From CAWGJC01 sp965276665 (lineage in GTDB: Bacteria; Pseudomonadota; Alphaproteobacteria; Acetobacterales; Acetobacteraceae), in NCBI GenBank assembly GCA_965276665.1, contig OZ255620.1:372001-436000 (forward strand): DNA of 64,000 nucleotides, written 5' to 3'. The translations under genes were made by a program, and so were the position numbers. Positions 25,665-36,935 of the stretch are shown in pieces (the stretch's first letter is position 1; each line of letters starts with the position of its first letter). A model generated the notes under the pieces. It did not search any database. It was not told the origin of the DNA and saw only the letters and a program-made list of their open reading frames with translations.

Positions 25665-26518
25665 CCCCGGCCGCCTTTGAAACGCTTGCCGCCCTGCTCC
25701 ACACTCGCTCGGGTCTGGCGATCGGGACAGACAAAATCTATCTGCTGGAAAGCCGGCTCACGTCGATCATCAGGCGCCAGGGTCTGTCGGGGCTCGATGC
25801 GCTTGCCCAGGCGCTCCGGCCGCCCGGCAACGAGGCGCTGGCGCGGGAGGTGGTCGAGGCGATGACCACCAACGAATCCTTCTTCTTCCGTGACGGCAAG
25901 CCGTTCGCGCATGTGCAGGAGCAGGCGCTTCCCCGCCTCGTCGCCGCGCGCGGCCCCACCGCCACGCTCCGCATCTGGTCGGCCGCCGCCTCCACCGGGC
26001 AGGAGGCCTACTCGCTCGCGATGCTGGTCGCGGATAAATGCCCGCTCGGCACGCGGCGGGTCGAGATCATCGGCACCGATCTCGCCCGCGAGCCGCTCGC
26101 CCGCGCGCGCGACGGCCTCTACACGCAGTTCGAAGTCCAGCGCGGCCTGCCAGTGACCATGCTGATGAAGCACTTCAAGAAGGAAGAGGCGAGCTGGCGG
26201 ATCAGCCAGGCGATGCGCGATTGCGTGCGCTTTCAGGAGGCGAACCTGCTCGGGGATCTGCGTCAGCTCGGCCAGTTCGACATCGTGTTCCTGCGCAACG
26301 TGCTGATCTATTTCGACCCGCCGACCAAGGCCCGGGTGCTCGAAGCCGTCGGCCGCCAGATGAGCCCCGACGGGTTCCTCTATCTCGGCGGAGCGGAGAC
26401 CGTGCTCGGCGTCACCGACCGTTTCGCCGCGGCGCCGGAGGGCCACGGCGTCTATCTCCCGAGCCGCACCGGCGCCGCCACCACGATCCGCACCGAACTC
26501 GCCGCGTCGCGCGCCTGA
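25661..26518 (+). CDS. cheR: chemotaxis protein methyltransferase CheR
   Basis: Transfers methyl groups from SAM to receptor glutamates. The 285-residue protein has the CheR N-terminal helical domain, then the FFFRDGKPF motif (NESFFFRD) at about residue 71-80, the SAM site WSAAASTGQEAYSLAM, and the later FDIVFLRNVLIYF. The GTG start overlaps the cheB stop (GTGA). Last gene of the operon; convergent with kdsA. No receptor gene is adjacent, yet CheB and CheR imply methylated receptors elsewhere. Confidence 0.95.
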   Translation: MTPAAFETLAALLHTRSGLAIGTDKIYLLESRLTSIIRRQGLSGLDALAQALRPPGNEALAREVVEAMTTNESFFFRDGKPFAHVQEQALPRLVAARGPTATLRIWSAAASTGQEAYSLAMLVADKCPLGTRRVEIIGTDLAREPLARARDGLYTQFEVQRGLPVTMLMKHFKKEEASWRISQAMRDCVRFQEANLLGDLRQLGQFDIVFLRNVLIYFDPPTKARVLEAVGRQMSPDGFLYLGGAETVLGVTDRFAAAPEGHGVYLPSRTGAATTIRTELAASRA

Positions 26519-26626
26519 GCGCCGGGCCGGGATTCGCGCGAACCGCGCGCGGAGGTTTCTTTCTTCGGTGCGGACGGCCGTCAGCTGGTAGCGAGTCGGG
26601 CGGAGGTGGCCGGCGGCAACCGCGTG

Positions 26627-27454
26627 TCACGCCGGGGCCGCTTTGGAGGAGGCGTCCAGCGCCACCAGGGCGGCGAGGATGCCCGGCATGTCGCGCAGCG
26701 GAATCATCACGGGTCCGTCGCTCGGGGCATGATCGGGATCGGGATGGGTTTCAATGAACACTGCGGCCACGCCGATCGCGACCGCCGCGCGGGCGAGGAT
26801 CGGCGCGAATTCTCGCTGCCCGCCGGAACTGCCGCCAAGTCCGCCCGGCTGCTGCACCGAATGCGTGGCATCGAACACCACCGGGTGGCCGGTGCGCGCC
26901 ATGATCGGCAGCGCGCGGAAATCATTGACCAGCGTGTTGTAGCCGAAGCTCGCGCCGCGCTCGGTCAGCAGCACACGGTCATTGCCGGTGGCGGTGATCT
27001 TCGCCGCGACGTTCGCCATGTCCCAGGGGGCGAGGAACTGGCCCTTCTTGACGTTCACCGCGCGCCCGGTCTCGCCGGCGGCGGTGAGCAGATCGGTCTG
27101 TCGGCAGAGAAAGGCGGGGATCTGCAGGACGTCCACCGCCTCGGCCGCCGGCGCGCATTGCTCGCGCTCATGCACGTCGGTGAGCACCGGCAGGCTGAAC
27201 CGCTCCCGAATATCGGCGAGGATCGCGAGCCCCTGCGCCATGCCGACACCGCGCGCGGCATTCGCGCTGGTACGGTTCGCCTTGTCGAAACTGCTCTTGT
27301 AGACGAGGCCAATTCCGGCCGCCCGCGCCATGCCGGAGAGCGCATCCGCGACTTCGGCGGCGTGGGACGCCGATTCGATCTGGCATGGCCCGGCGATCAG
27401 TACGAGCGGACGGTGATTGCCGATCTCGACGCCACGCACACGCACGCTGCGCAT
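26627..27454 (-). CDS. kdsA: 3-deoxy-8-phosphooctulonate synthase
   Basis: Condenses arabinose 5-phosphate with phosphoenolpyruvate to make KDO 8-phosphate for lipid A core. The 275-residue protein has the family motifs LIAGPCQIES, YKSSFDKANRTS, LTDVHE and QIPAFLCRQTDLL, and the C-terminal FIETHPDPDHAPSDGP. The start ATG lies just after the pyrG stop (TGAC ATG); an upstream TTG would give three extra residues. Order secG-pyrG-kdsA is conserved in alphaproteobacteria, but the usual enolase gene does not follow. Confidence 0.95.
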   Translation of the reverse strand: MRSVRVRGVEIGNHRPLVLIAGPCQIESASHAAEVADALSGMARAAGIGLVYKSSFDKANRTSANAARGVGMAQGLAILADIRERFSLPVLTDVHEREQCAPAAEAVDVLQIPAFLCRQTDLLTAAGETGRAVNVKKGQFLAPWDMANVAAKITATGNDRVLLTERGASFGYNTLVNDFRALPIMARTGHPVVFDATHSVQQPGGLGGSSGGQREFAPILARAAVAIGVAAVFIETHPDPDHAPSDGPVMIPLRDMPGILAALVALDASSKAAPA

Positions 27455-27455
27455 G

Positions 27456-29102
27456 TCAGACAAGACGTGCCTGCTTCACCGCGGCGGCAATGAAGCCCTG
27501 GAACAGCGGATGCGGATCGAAAGGTTTCGATTTCAGCTCGGGATGGTACTGCACGCCGACGAACCACGGATGGCCCGGATACTCGATCGTCTCCGGCAGA
27601 ACGCCGTCCGGCGAGATGCCGGAGAAGGTCATGCCGGTGCTCTCCAGCCGATCGCGATAATGGATGTTCACCTCGTAGCGGTGGCGGTGACGCTCCTCGA
27701 TCTCGGGCGCGTCGTTGTAGAGCGTGCGCACGAGCGTGTCCTCGCCGAGGAGCGCGGTATAGGCGCCGAGCCGCATCGTGCCGCCGAGATCGCCGCCATC
27801 CATGCGCCGTTCGACCTCGTTGCCGCGCGCCCATTCGGTGAGCAGGCCGACGACCGGCGTGCTGCACGGGCCGAATTCGGTGCTCGACGCCTCCGAAAGC
27901 CCGGCCAGGTTGCGCGCGCATTCGATGACCGCCATCTGCATGCCGAAGCAGATGCCGAAGAACGGCACCGCGCGCTCGCGAGCGAAACGCACCGCAGCGA
28001 TCTTGCCCTCGGTGCCACGCTCGCCGAACCCGCCCGGCACCAGGATGCCGTGCACACCTTCGAGCCGCTGCACCGCGTCGGGCTGCTCGAAAATCTCGCT
28101 GTCCACCCAGTCGAGCCGCACGCGCACGCGATTGGCGATGCCGCCATGCGCCAGCGCCTCGCCGAGCGACTTATAGCTGTCGAGCAGGTTCGTGTATTTG
28201 CCGACCACCGCGATGCTGACCTCGCCTTCCGGCGCGCGCACCGCCTCGACGATGCGCTCCCATCGGCCGAGATCGGGCGGCGTGTCGTGCGGCAGGGCGA
28301 AATGCCGCAGCACCTCGCGGTCCATGCCCTCGCCGTGATAGCTGATCGGCACCGCGTAGATCGTGTCGACATCGAGCGCCGCGATCACCGCCTCCTGCCG
28401 CACGTTGCAGAAGGAAGCGATCTTGCGTCGCTCGGTGAGCGGGATCGGCCGGTCGCACCGGCAGAGCAGCATGTCGGGCTGGATGCCGACATTCAGCAAC
28501 TCCTTCACCGAATGCTGCGTCGGCTTGGTCTTCAGCTCGCCCGCCGAAGGGATATAGGGCACGAGCGTCAGGTGCACGAACATCGTGCGCTCGGACCCGA
28601 GCTCGTTGCCGAGCTGACGGATCGCCTCGAGGAATGGCAGGCTTTCGATGTCGCCGACGGTTCCGCCGATCTCGACGAGCACGAAATCGAGCGCGCCGCC
28701 CTCGCCGTCTTCGAGGTCGCGGAGCACCATCTCCTTGATCGCATCGGTGATGTGCGGAATTACTTGCACCGTCGCGCCGAGATAATCGCCGCGCCGTTCC
28801 TTGGCGATCACCTCGGAATAGATGCGCCCGGTGGTGGCATTGTCGCTCTGCTTCGCCGGGACGCCGGTGAAGCGCTCGTAATGGCCGAGATCGAGATCGG
28901 TCTCGGCGCCGTCGTCGGTGACGAACACCTCGCCGTGCTGGTACGGGCTCATCGTGCCCGGATCGACATTGAGATAGGGGTCGAGCTTGCGCAATCGCAC
29001 GGAATACCCTCGCGCCTGCAGCAGCGCGCCGAGTGCGGCCGATGCAATGCCCTTGCCCAGGGAGGAGACCACGCCGCCGGTGATGAAAACAAACCGCGTC
29101 AT
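27456..29102 (-). CDS. pyrG: CTP synthase
   Basis: Aminates UTP to CTP using glutamine and ATP. The 548-residue length is standard. The N-terminal synthetase domain begins TRFVFITGGVVSSLGKGI with its P-loop, and the glutaminase domain has the nucleophile Cys in FFGICFGMQ with the conserved GGFGERG before it and a C-terminal HPWFVGVQYHPELKS. It lies directly after secG and before kdsA in one direction. Confidence 0.97.
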   Translation of the reverse strand: MTRFVFITGGVVSSLGKGIASAALGALLQARGYSVRLRKLDPYLNVDPGTMSPYQHGEVFVTDDGAETDLDLGHYERFTGVPAKQSDNATTGRIYSEVIAKERRGDYLGATVQVIPHITDAIKEMVLRDLEDGEGGALDFVLVEIGGTVGDIESLPFLEAIRQLGNELGSERTMFVHLTLVPYIPSAGELKTKPTQHSVKELLNVGIQPDMLLCRCDRPIPLTERRKIASFCNVRQEAVIAALDVDTIYAVPISYHGEGMDREVLRHFALPHDTPPDLGRWERIVEAVRAPEGEVSIAVVGKYTNLLDSYKSLGEALAHGGIANRVRVRLDWVDSEIFEQPDAVQRLEGVHGILVPGGFGERGTEGKIAAVRFARERAVPFFGICFGMQMAVIECARNLAGLSEASSTEFGPCSTPVVGLLTEWARGNEVERRMDGGDLGGTMRLGAYTALLGEDTLVRTLYNDAPEIEERHRHRYEVNIHYRDRLESTGMTFSGISPDGVLPETIEYPGHPWFVGVQYHPELKSKPFDPHPLFQGFIAAAVKQARLV

Positions 29103-29145
29103 GGACGGTCTTCATACACCGCCGACTCGGGGCGCGTGAACCCTA

Positions 29146-29643
29146 TCAGTTGGTGGGCACCCCGGGCGGCTTCGGCGTGGCGGACGGCGCGGGCGTCCCG
29201 GCGGACGGGGCGACAGGCGGCGCGGCGGTGCCCCCGGCCGGAGCGGCGGCGCGCGGCGTGCCCGGAGCGGGCGGCGGCGGCGGGGTCAGGCCCGGCGCGG
29301 GCGTGGGCGCCGGCGTGGACGTGGACCCGAGCGGCGGTGCGGGCGGCACCGGCGCGCCGGAAGGCGCGCTCGACTGCGCCGGTGGCACGTCGAGGATCGA
29401 GCCGCCGACCCCCGTCGTGCCCCGGTTCAACAGCGCGAGAGCGAGCGACAGCACCATGAAGATCGTCCCCAGGATCGCCGTCGCCCGGGTAAGCAGGTTG
29501 GCGGTGCCACGCCCGGACATGAAGCTGCCCATACCTTGCGACGTGCCGATGCCGAGCCCGCCCCCCTCGCTCCGCTGGATGAGAACGACGCCGATCAGCG
29601 CGAGAGTCACGAAAACATGGATCAGGAGCAGGACGGTGATCAT
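29146..29643 (-). CDS. secG: preprotein translocase subunit SecG
   Basis: Accessory subunit of the SecYEG channel. The first 75 residues are the family core: one hydrophobic segment (ITVLLLIHVFVTLALIGVVL), the loop IQRSEGGGLGIGTSQGMGSF, then a second segment. The remaining 90 residues are a Pro/Ala/Gly-rich tail (about 77-165), longer than in E. coli SecG and common in Acetobacteraceae-like genomes. Between tpiA and pyrG on the same strand. Confidence 0.93.
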   Translation of the reverse strand: MITVLLLIHVFVTLALIGVVLIQRSEGGGLGIGTSQGMGSFMSGRGTANLLTRATAILGTIFMVLSLALALLNRGTTGVGGSILDVPPAQSSAPSGAPVPPAPPLGSTSTPAPTPAPGLTPPPPPAPGTPRAAAPAGGTAAPPVAPSAGTPAPSATPKPPGVPTN

Positions 29644-29719
29644 CAGCGCCTTGACGACAAAGTCGCGCGGCTTCTAGCGGGAGATCGCCCACTTGGCAAA
29701 GCGCCGGCCGCGGAATGCC

Positions 29720-30472
29720 TCAGGCGCGGGCGCCGGTGCCGGCCCGGGCGATCGCCAGAAAATCCGCCGCCTGCAGGCTCGCGCCGCCCACCAGGGCGCC
29801 GCCCACCTCGGCCACCGCCAGCAGCGCCGCCGCATTCTCCGGCTTCACCGAGCCGCCATAGAGGATCTGGAATTCCCGGCCGCGCTCCATGAACTGGCGG
29901 ACCAGCTCCTCGCGGATGAAAGCGTGCATCGTCGCCACATCCGCTTCGGTCGCGGTGCGGCCGGTGCCGATCGCCCAGATCGGCTCATAGGCGAGCAGGC
30001 CCGAAAAATCCTCCGGCAGGCTGCCGGAAATCTGCCAGCCGACCGCCTCGGTCTCGCGCCCGCTGGCGCGCTGCTCCTCGGTCTCGCCCACGCAGACGAT
30101 CGGGATCAGGCCGGCGGCCATGGCGGCCAGCACCTTCTCGCGCACCATCTCGTCGGTCTCGCCATGGTTCTGCCGGCGCTCGGAATGGCCGAGGACGACG
30201 TAGCTCGCCCCCGCCTCGCGCAGCATTTCGGCCGAGATATCCCCGGTATGGGCGCCCGATTGCGCCATGTGGCAATCCTGGCCACCGAGCGCGACCGGTG
30301 TCCCGGCGAGCGCTTCGCCTACCGCTGCGAGGCAGGTGAAGGGCGGGCAGACAAGCAGGCCACACCCTCCCGCTGCTGCATCGGGCGCGCCCGCGGCGAG
30401 CTCGCGCGCCAGGGAGACCGCCGCCTTGCCGCCGCAATTCATCTTCCAGTTGCCGGCGATCAGCTGCCGCAT
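29720..30472 (-). CDS. tpiA: triosephosphate isomerase
   Basis: Interconverts dihydroxyacetone phosphate and glyceraldehyde 3-phosphate. The 250-residue protein has NWKMN at 8-12, the catalytic His in GHSERR, the catalytic Glu in YEPIWAIGTGRTA, and the phosphate-binding ILYGGSVKPENA. The start MRQLIAGNWKM has GGGGAGG about ten bases upstream. It is divergent from ppiD across 110 bp. Confidence 0.96.
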   Translation of the reverse strand: MRQLIAGNWKMNCGGKAAVSLARELAAGAPDAAAGGCGLLVCPPFTCLAAVGEALAGTPVALGGQDCHMAQSGAHTGDISAEMLREAGASYVVLGHSERRQNHGETDEMVREKVLAAMAAGLIPIVCVGETEEQRASGRETEAVGWQISGSLPEDFSGLLAYEPIWAIGTGRTATEADVATMHAFIREELVRQFMERGREFQILYGGSVKPENAAALLAVAEVGGALVGGASLQAADFLAIARAGTGARA

Positions 30473-30582
30473 GCGCGTGAAACCTCCCCCGGCGGCGGAG
30501 AAATCCGCCGCTGCCCGCACCCTGGCAAACCCCGGCAACTCTGCCTATAGCTGCCGCCCACCTCCGGCCAGGACCCGCCTCG

Positions 30583-32504
30583 ATGCTCGCCATCTTCCGC
30601 CGCTTTCTGAACACCTGGGCCGCACGCGTCTTCTTCATCGTGCTCGTCGCGGCGTTCGGCGTCTGGGGCGTCGGCGACGTGATCCGCAACCTCGGCGGCT
30701 CCACCGCGGTCGCCACCGTGGCCGGGCAGTCGATCGACATCCAGACGCTCCGCGACGCGGCGGCGCAGCAGCTCAACCAGCTCACGCAATCGCTGAACGG
30801 GCAGCCGCCCACCGATGCGATGCGCCGGCTCGCCACCCAGCAGGCGCTCGACCAGATCGTCACCCAGGCCGCGATCGCCGCCGATGCGCGCCGGCTTCAC
30901 GTCGTCGCGCCGGACGATGCCGTCCGGCAGGCGGTGTTCGACATTCCGGCCTTCCGCGGACCGAACGGGCAGTTCGACCACGCCAAGCTCGAGCAGGTGC
31001 TGCAGAGCCCGGCGGTGAACCTCACCGAGGACCGGTTCATCGCCCTGATGCGGGCCGACCTCACCGCGCGACAGATCATGGAAACGGCGGCCGCCGGCGT
31101 CGCCGCGCCGGAGAGCTTCGTGAAGCGCATCTTTGATTTCAGCAATGAGACGCGGGTCGCGGACACCGTCACCCTGCCGCTCGACGCCGCCCCCGCGCCG
31201 CCGCCGCCCAGCGCGGCCGCCTTGCAGCGCTGGTACGACAACCACCCCACCCTCTACACCGCCCCGGAATACCGCCGCATCAAGACGGTGGTACTGTCCC
31301 CGCAGACGGTCGCGAAGGACGTTCCGGTCTCCGACCAGGACATCGCCGCCTATTACGAGGCCCACAAGGCGCAGTACGACGTGCCGGAGAAACGCTCGGC
31401 CGACATCGTCGTGGCACCAAGCGAGGATGCCGCCGCCAGGCTGGCCGCGGCCTGGAAAGCGGGCGCGGATTGGAGCGCGGTCCAGGCGCAGGCCACCAAG
31501 GCGGGCGCCACCGCAACCGCGCTCGACGGCGCGACCGCGGCGGAATTCCCCTCTCCCGACCTCGCCCGCGCGGTGTTCGGCGCCCCTGCCAGCACCGTCA
31601 CCGGCCCGGTGAAGACCGATGCAGGTTGGGATGTCATCGAGGTGACGGCGATTCAGGGCGGCAATGGCGGATCGCTTGACCGGGTTCGAGGCAAGATCCG
31701 GGATCAGATCGCCGCCGAGCGCGCCTCCGACCTGGTGTACGACCGCGCCGGCCGATTGCAGGACCTGCTCGGGAGCGGCACCGCGCTCGACGCGCTGCCG
31801 AGCGATCTCGGGGTCGCCGCCGTCACCGGCACGCTCGATGCGCAAGGGATGACCCCGCAGGGCAACGAGGCGCCGATCCCCGGGCCGCCCGCGCTGGTCT
31901 CGGCGGTGATCTCCGCCGCCTTCCAGCTCAAGCCGGGCGATCCGCCCTCGCTCACCGAGGTCCCGAGCACCGCGCCGCCGGGCACGCCGGGCGCCACCTC
32001 CTCCTATTACGCGGTGTCGGTGGACGCGATCACGCCGGCCGCGCTCAAGCCGTTCGATGCGGTGAAGAGCCAGGTGCAGAATGACTGGCTGCGCGACGCC
32101 GAGCGCCATGCGCAGGACGAGGCCGCGACCCGTCTCTACATGGCGGTGAAGAGCGGCGGCGACCTGCGCACCGCGGCGCTCGCCGCCGGGCTCACCGTCA
32201 CGCCGACGCCGCCCGTCGCGCGGCTGACCGCAACGCCCGGCGTGCCGCCGCAGCTCACCCAGATTCTGTTCGGCCTCAAGAAAGGCGAGCCCACCATGGT
32301 CGATACCGGCAACGGGTTCGTGGTCGCCGTGCTGACCGAGATCAGGCCGCCCGATCCGTCACGCGACCCGATGGGCTACGGCCAGACACGCGACGCGCTC
32401 TCCCGCGCGCTGGCGGCGGATTTCACCAACACCCTGGCGATCGCCATCCGCGACCGCGCTCACCCTCTTGTCAATCAGGCGCTGCTCAACACGGCGGCCT
32501 CGCC

Positions 32505-32508
<4 letters not shown>
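30583..32508 (+). CDS. ppiD: peptidyl-prolyl isomerase PpiD-like (SurA N-terminal)
   Basis: A membrane-anchored periplasmic folding factor of 641 residues. It has one N-terminal hydrophobic segment (ARVFFIVLVAAFGVWGV), a SurA/PpiD N-terminal helical region, and a parvulin-type domain around residues 220-370 that includes YRRIKTVVL, then SDQDIAAYYEAHKAQYDVPE. The C-terminal part has the family's PpiC-like segment. Its stop overlaps the trpE start (ATGA), a pairing common in alphaproteobacteria. Confidence 0.85.
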
Positions 32509-34013
<1,505 letters not shown>

Positions 34014-34016
34014 GCA

Positions 34017-34209
34017 AGGAAGGCCAGGGACTCTGCCCCTGCTGAACCCCGCTAAGGGCGGAGCCCTTAGAACCCGCTAGGGCTGTTCGGAGAGGGGTGG
34101 GCGACGAGGTGGCTGCAACCGCTCCCTCGCCCACCCCTCTCCAAACAGCCGTAATGGATTCCAAAGGCTCGGCCTTTGGCGGGGGTCCGGGGGCAGAGCC
34201 CCTGGCCTT
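34017..34209. repeat. GC-rich composite inverted repeat, copy B with nested hairpin
   Basis: Left arm AAGGCCAGGGACTCTGCCCC and right arm GGGGCAGAGCCCCTGGCC match outward. The inner modules are of the AAGGGCGGAGCCCTT type. A second, unrelated inverted repeat is nested in the middle: 34081-34104 with 34127-34150, 24 bases with one mismatch. It lies between trpE and the antiporter gene. Confidence 0.75.
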
Positions 34210-34234
34210 TCCTTTCTCTCCCCCTCAAGCCACG

Positions 34235-35812
34235 ATGCCTTGCATGGCACCGGCGGCGCAGTTCGAGTTTGTGCTGATTCTGATCGTTGCGATCGTGGGT
34301 TTGGTGGTGGTGGCGCGCTGGCTTCGGTTGCCGCCGGCGGTTGCGTTGATCGTGGGTGGGGTTGCGCTGGCATTCGTGCCGGGTTTGCCAACCTTGTCGT
34401 TCGATCCGGCGCTGGTTCTGGTGCTGTTTCTGCCGCCGTTGCTCATGGAAGGCGCGTTCTACACGGTGTGGCGGGATTTCCGGCGCAATCTGACCGGGAT
34501 CTTTCAGCTTGCCGTGGGAGCGGTGGTTTTCACCGTGCTGGTGGTGGGTTGCGTGGTGCACTGGGTGGTGCCGGACCTGCCCTGGGCCGCGTGCTTTGCG
34601 CTGGGGGCGGTGGTGTCGCCGCCGGATGCGGTATCGGCGCGGGCGGTGCTGTCCAGGGCGCGCCTGCCACGCCGGGTGCTTGTCCTGCTCGAGGGTGAAA
34701 GCCTGCTGAACGATGCGGCGGGCCTGGTGCTGTTCCGGTTTGCGGTCGCGGCGGCGATGACCGGTGCGTTCAGCCTGCGAGAGGCGGTGTTGAGCTTCGG
34801 GTATCTGCTGGCGGGCGGTGTTGTCATCGGAGCGGCGGCCGCCTTCCTGTGGATGCGGCTGATGCGGCTGTTCAACGACGAGACGCTGCCGATCATCGCG
34901 AGCCTGCTGCTGCCCTGGGGGGCCTATATCCTGGCCGAGGCCGTCGGCGTGTCGGGCGTGATCGCGGTGGTGACGAGTGGGCTGATGCTGGGCTGGTACC
35001 AGCACGAGCTGTTCTCGGCGAACGGTCGGACGCGCGGCATGATTGTCTGGAGCGTCGTGACGTTTCTGCTCGAGGCCTTCGTCTTCATCCTGATCGGCCT
35101 GTCGCTGCGCGGTGTTCTGGCGCGGTTCGGCGGCATGGGCGGCGCGGCGCAGAGCCTGACGTTGCCGGTTCTCGCGGTGGTGGCGACGGTGATCGTCGCG
35201 CGCTTCGCATGGATTTTCAGCGCGGATTGCCTCATGGCGCTCACGCGGCGCCGCCGGCCGTCACCCGCCGCCGCGGCCGCGATGAGCTGGGCCGGGATGC
35301 GCGGCGTGGTGACGCTGGCGATCGCGCTTTCGGTTCCCGATTCGATGCCGGGGCGTGATCTGATCCTGGCATCGGCCTTCGCGGTGATCTTCGCGACGGT
35401 TCTGGTGCAGGGCACGACGCTCGGCCCGTTGATCCGGCTGCTGCGCCTGGATCGCGCGGCGATGCCGGTGGAGAATTTCCTCGACGGCAATGCGGCGACG
35501 GCGCGGATGGCCGCCGCCCAGCTCGCGGCGCTCGAGGCGATGACGCTGGAGGATGGATCGCCGCGGCATCCGAGCCTGCTCGAGCAGTTCCGGTTCCGGG
35601 CGCGGGCGGCGGAGCGCTACAGCCAGGATGCGACGGATCTGGCGGCCGATCGCACGGCGCATTTCGACGCGCTTCTGGCCGCGATCGCCGCGGGACGCGA
35701 CGAGGTGCTGCGCCTGCATCGCTCGGGACAGATCCACGACAACGTCCTGCTGATGCTGGAACGCGAGCTCGATCTGCAGGAGATCTCGGCCTCGCAGATA
35801 AGGGCGCGGTGA
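34235..35812 (+). CDS. Na+/H+ antiporter (CPA1/NhaP type)
   Basis: A cation/proton antiporter of 525 residues with about 12 hydrophobic segments. The CPA1 ion-binding signature is ESLLNDAAGLVLFRFA, with FALGAVVSPPDAVS before it. The hydrophilic tail of about 90 residues is cytoplasmic. The start MPCMAPAAQFEF follows an in-frame GC-rich stretch that is repeat sequence, not gene. Codons ending in T, such as GGT and GTT, and TTG leucines seem more frequent here than in trpE; this hints at a different origin. Flanked upstream by repeat copy B, downstream by radC in convergent direction. Confidence 0.85.
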   Translation: MPCMAPAAQFEFVLILIVAIVGLVVVARWLRLPPAVALIVGGVALAFVPGLPTLSFDPALVLVLFLPPLLMEGAFYTVWRDFRRNLTGIFQLAVGAVVFTVLVVGCVVHWVVPDLPWAACFALGAVVSPPDAVSARAVLSRARLPRRVLVLLEGESLLNDAAGLVLFRFAVAAAMTGAFSLREAVLSFGYLLAGGVVIGAAAAFLWMRLMRLFNDETLPIIASLLLPWGAYILAEAVGVSGVIAVVTSGLMLGWYQHELFSANGRTRGMIVWSVVTFLLEAFVFILIGLSLRGVLARFGGMGGAAQSLTLPVLAVVATVIVARFAWIFSADCLMALTRRRRPSPAAAAAMSWAGMRGVVTLAIALSVPDSMPGRDLILASAFAVIFATVLVQGTTLGPLIRLLRLDRAAMPVENFLDGNAATARMAAAQLAALEAMTLEDGSPRHPSLLEQFRFRARAAERYSQDATDLAADRTAHFDALLAAIAAGRDEVLRLHRSGQIHDNVLLMLERELDLQEISASQIRAR

Positions 35813-35835
35813 ACCGCGGCGCGTCGGACAGGATG

Positions 35836-36729
35836 CTAGAGAAGCGTCTCTTTGCGCAGGCTCGTCCAGCGTCCGTTGCCGACGATGACATGGTCATGCA
35901 GCGTGATCTCGAGCGCGCTCGCCGCCTTCTTCACCTCGCGCGTCATCTCGATATCCTCCCGCGAGGGTGTCGGATCGCCGCTCGGATGGTTGTGGACGAG
36001 GATGAGCGCAGTGGCGTGCAGATCGAGCGCGCGCTTCACCACCTCGCGCGGATAGACCGGCGTGTGATTGACGGTGCCGCGCGCCTGCGCCTCGTCGGCG
36101 AGCAGGCGGTTGCGGTTGTCGAGAAACAGCACGCGGAACTGCTCGATGCGTTCGCGGGCGAGCGCCGCGTTCAGGTAGTCCATCAGCCGCTCCCAGTTGT
36201 TCAGCACGGGGCGGTCCATCACCTCGGCGCGGGCGAGGCGCAGCGCGGCGGCATGGACGAGGCGGATGGCGGAGACGCTGTGGATGCCGAGGCCCGGCGT
36301 GTCGAACAATTCCTGCTGTGGCGCGGCGAGAACGGCGGCGAAGCTGCCGAAGCGGTTGATCACCGATTTCGCGAGCGGCTTGGTGTCGCCGCGCGGCTGG
36401 GCGAAGAAGAGCAGCATCTCCAGCAGCTCGTAATCGGCCAGTGAATCCGGGCCGCGGCTGAGCAGCCGGTCGCGCATCCGGGCGCGATGGCCTTGCGGGC
36501 CGGTGCTGGCGAACGGCAGCGCCGCCTCCGCTGTCCCCGGTACCCCCGGAGCGGGCGGATCGACGATCGGCTTGCCGGCGATCACCTGTCCGCTGCGGTC
36601 GTAGACGGTCTCACCCGAGACCGCTTCCTTCGTATCGGGCGTCAGCGGGAAGGCGGAGGACTCGGAAAAACCCCGCCTCGCGCGGGGGGCTGGCTCGCTC
36701 TTTCGCGGCAGGATGCGGTTGAGCCACAC
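35836..36729 (-). CDS. radC: RadC family DNA repair-linked protein
   Basis: A 297-residue RadC protein. A helix-hairpin-helix region (YELLEMLLFF) lies about residues 115-150, and the C-terminal JAB/MPN metal-binding motif is intact: HNHPSGDPTPS with a further Asp. The biochemical role is unsettled despite the name. The start GTG at 36729 is preferred because AGGGAG lies nine bases upstream; a TTG at 36786 would extend it. It is divergent from the binding-protein gene at 36936. Confidence 0.88.
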   Translation of the reverse strand: MWLNRILPRKSEPAPRARRGFSESSAFPLTPDTKEAVSGETVYDRSGQVIAGKPIVDPPAPGVPGTAEAALPFASTGPQGHRARMRDRLLSRGPDSLADYELLEMLLFFAQPRGDTKPLAKSVINRFGSFAAVLAAPQQELFDTPGLGIHSVSAIRLVHAAALRLARAEVMDRPVLNNWERLMDYLNAALARERIEQFRVLFLDNRNRLLADEAQARGTVNHTPVYPREVVKRALDLHATALILVHNHPSGDPTPSREDIEMTREVKKAASALEITLHDHVIVGNGRWTSLRKETLL

Positions 36730-36769
36730 GATTGACCGGCTCCCTGGTGGTCGGAAACCCTTAAGGTCA

Positions 36770-36795
36770 GCATCCCGGTTTTGCAACCGGGATGC
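36770..36795. promoter_or_regulatory. perfect 11-bp inverted repeat in a divergent gap
   Basis: GCATCCCGGTT and AACCGGGATGC flank the tetraloop TTGC, with no T-run. It lies in the 206-bp gap between radC and the binding-protein gene, so it may be a regulator site or an RNA hairpin in one 5' leader. Confidence 0.35.
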
Positions 36796-36935
36796 TTACA
36801 GCGTGACAGGATCGCGCTGCGTCATGATGCTTGCGGCCGCCACCCCGCTTTGCCATCGTTTCCTTCGGAGGGACGGACCGATGACCCGGCGACAGGCGAA
36901 TACGCCGCCCCGGCTGCCGCTGATCGGGGGTTGCC

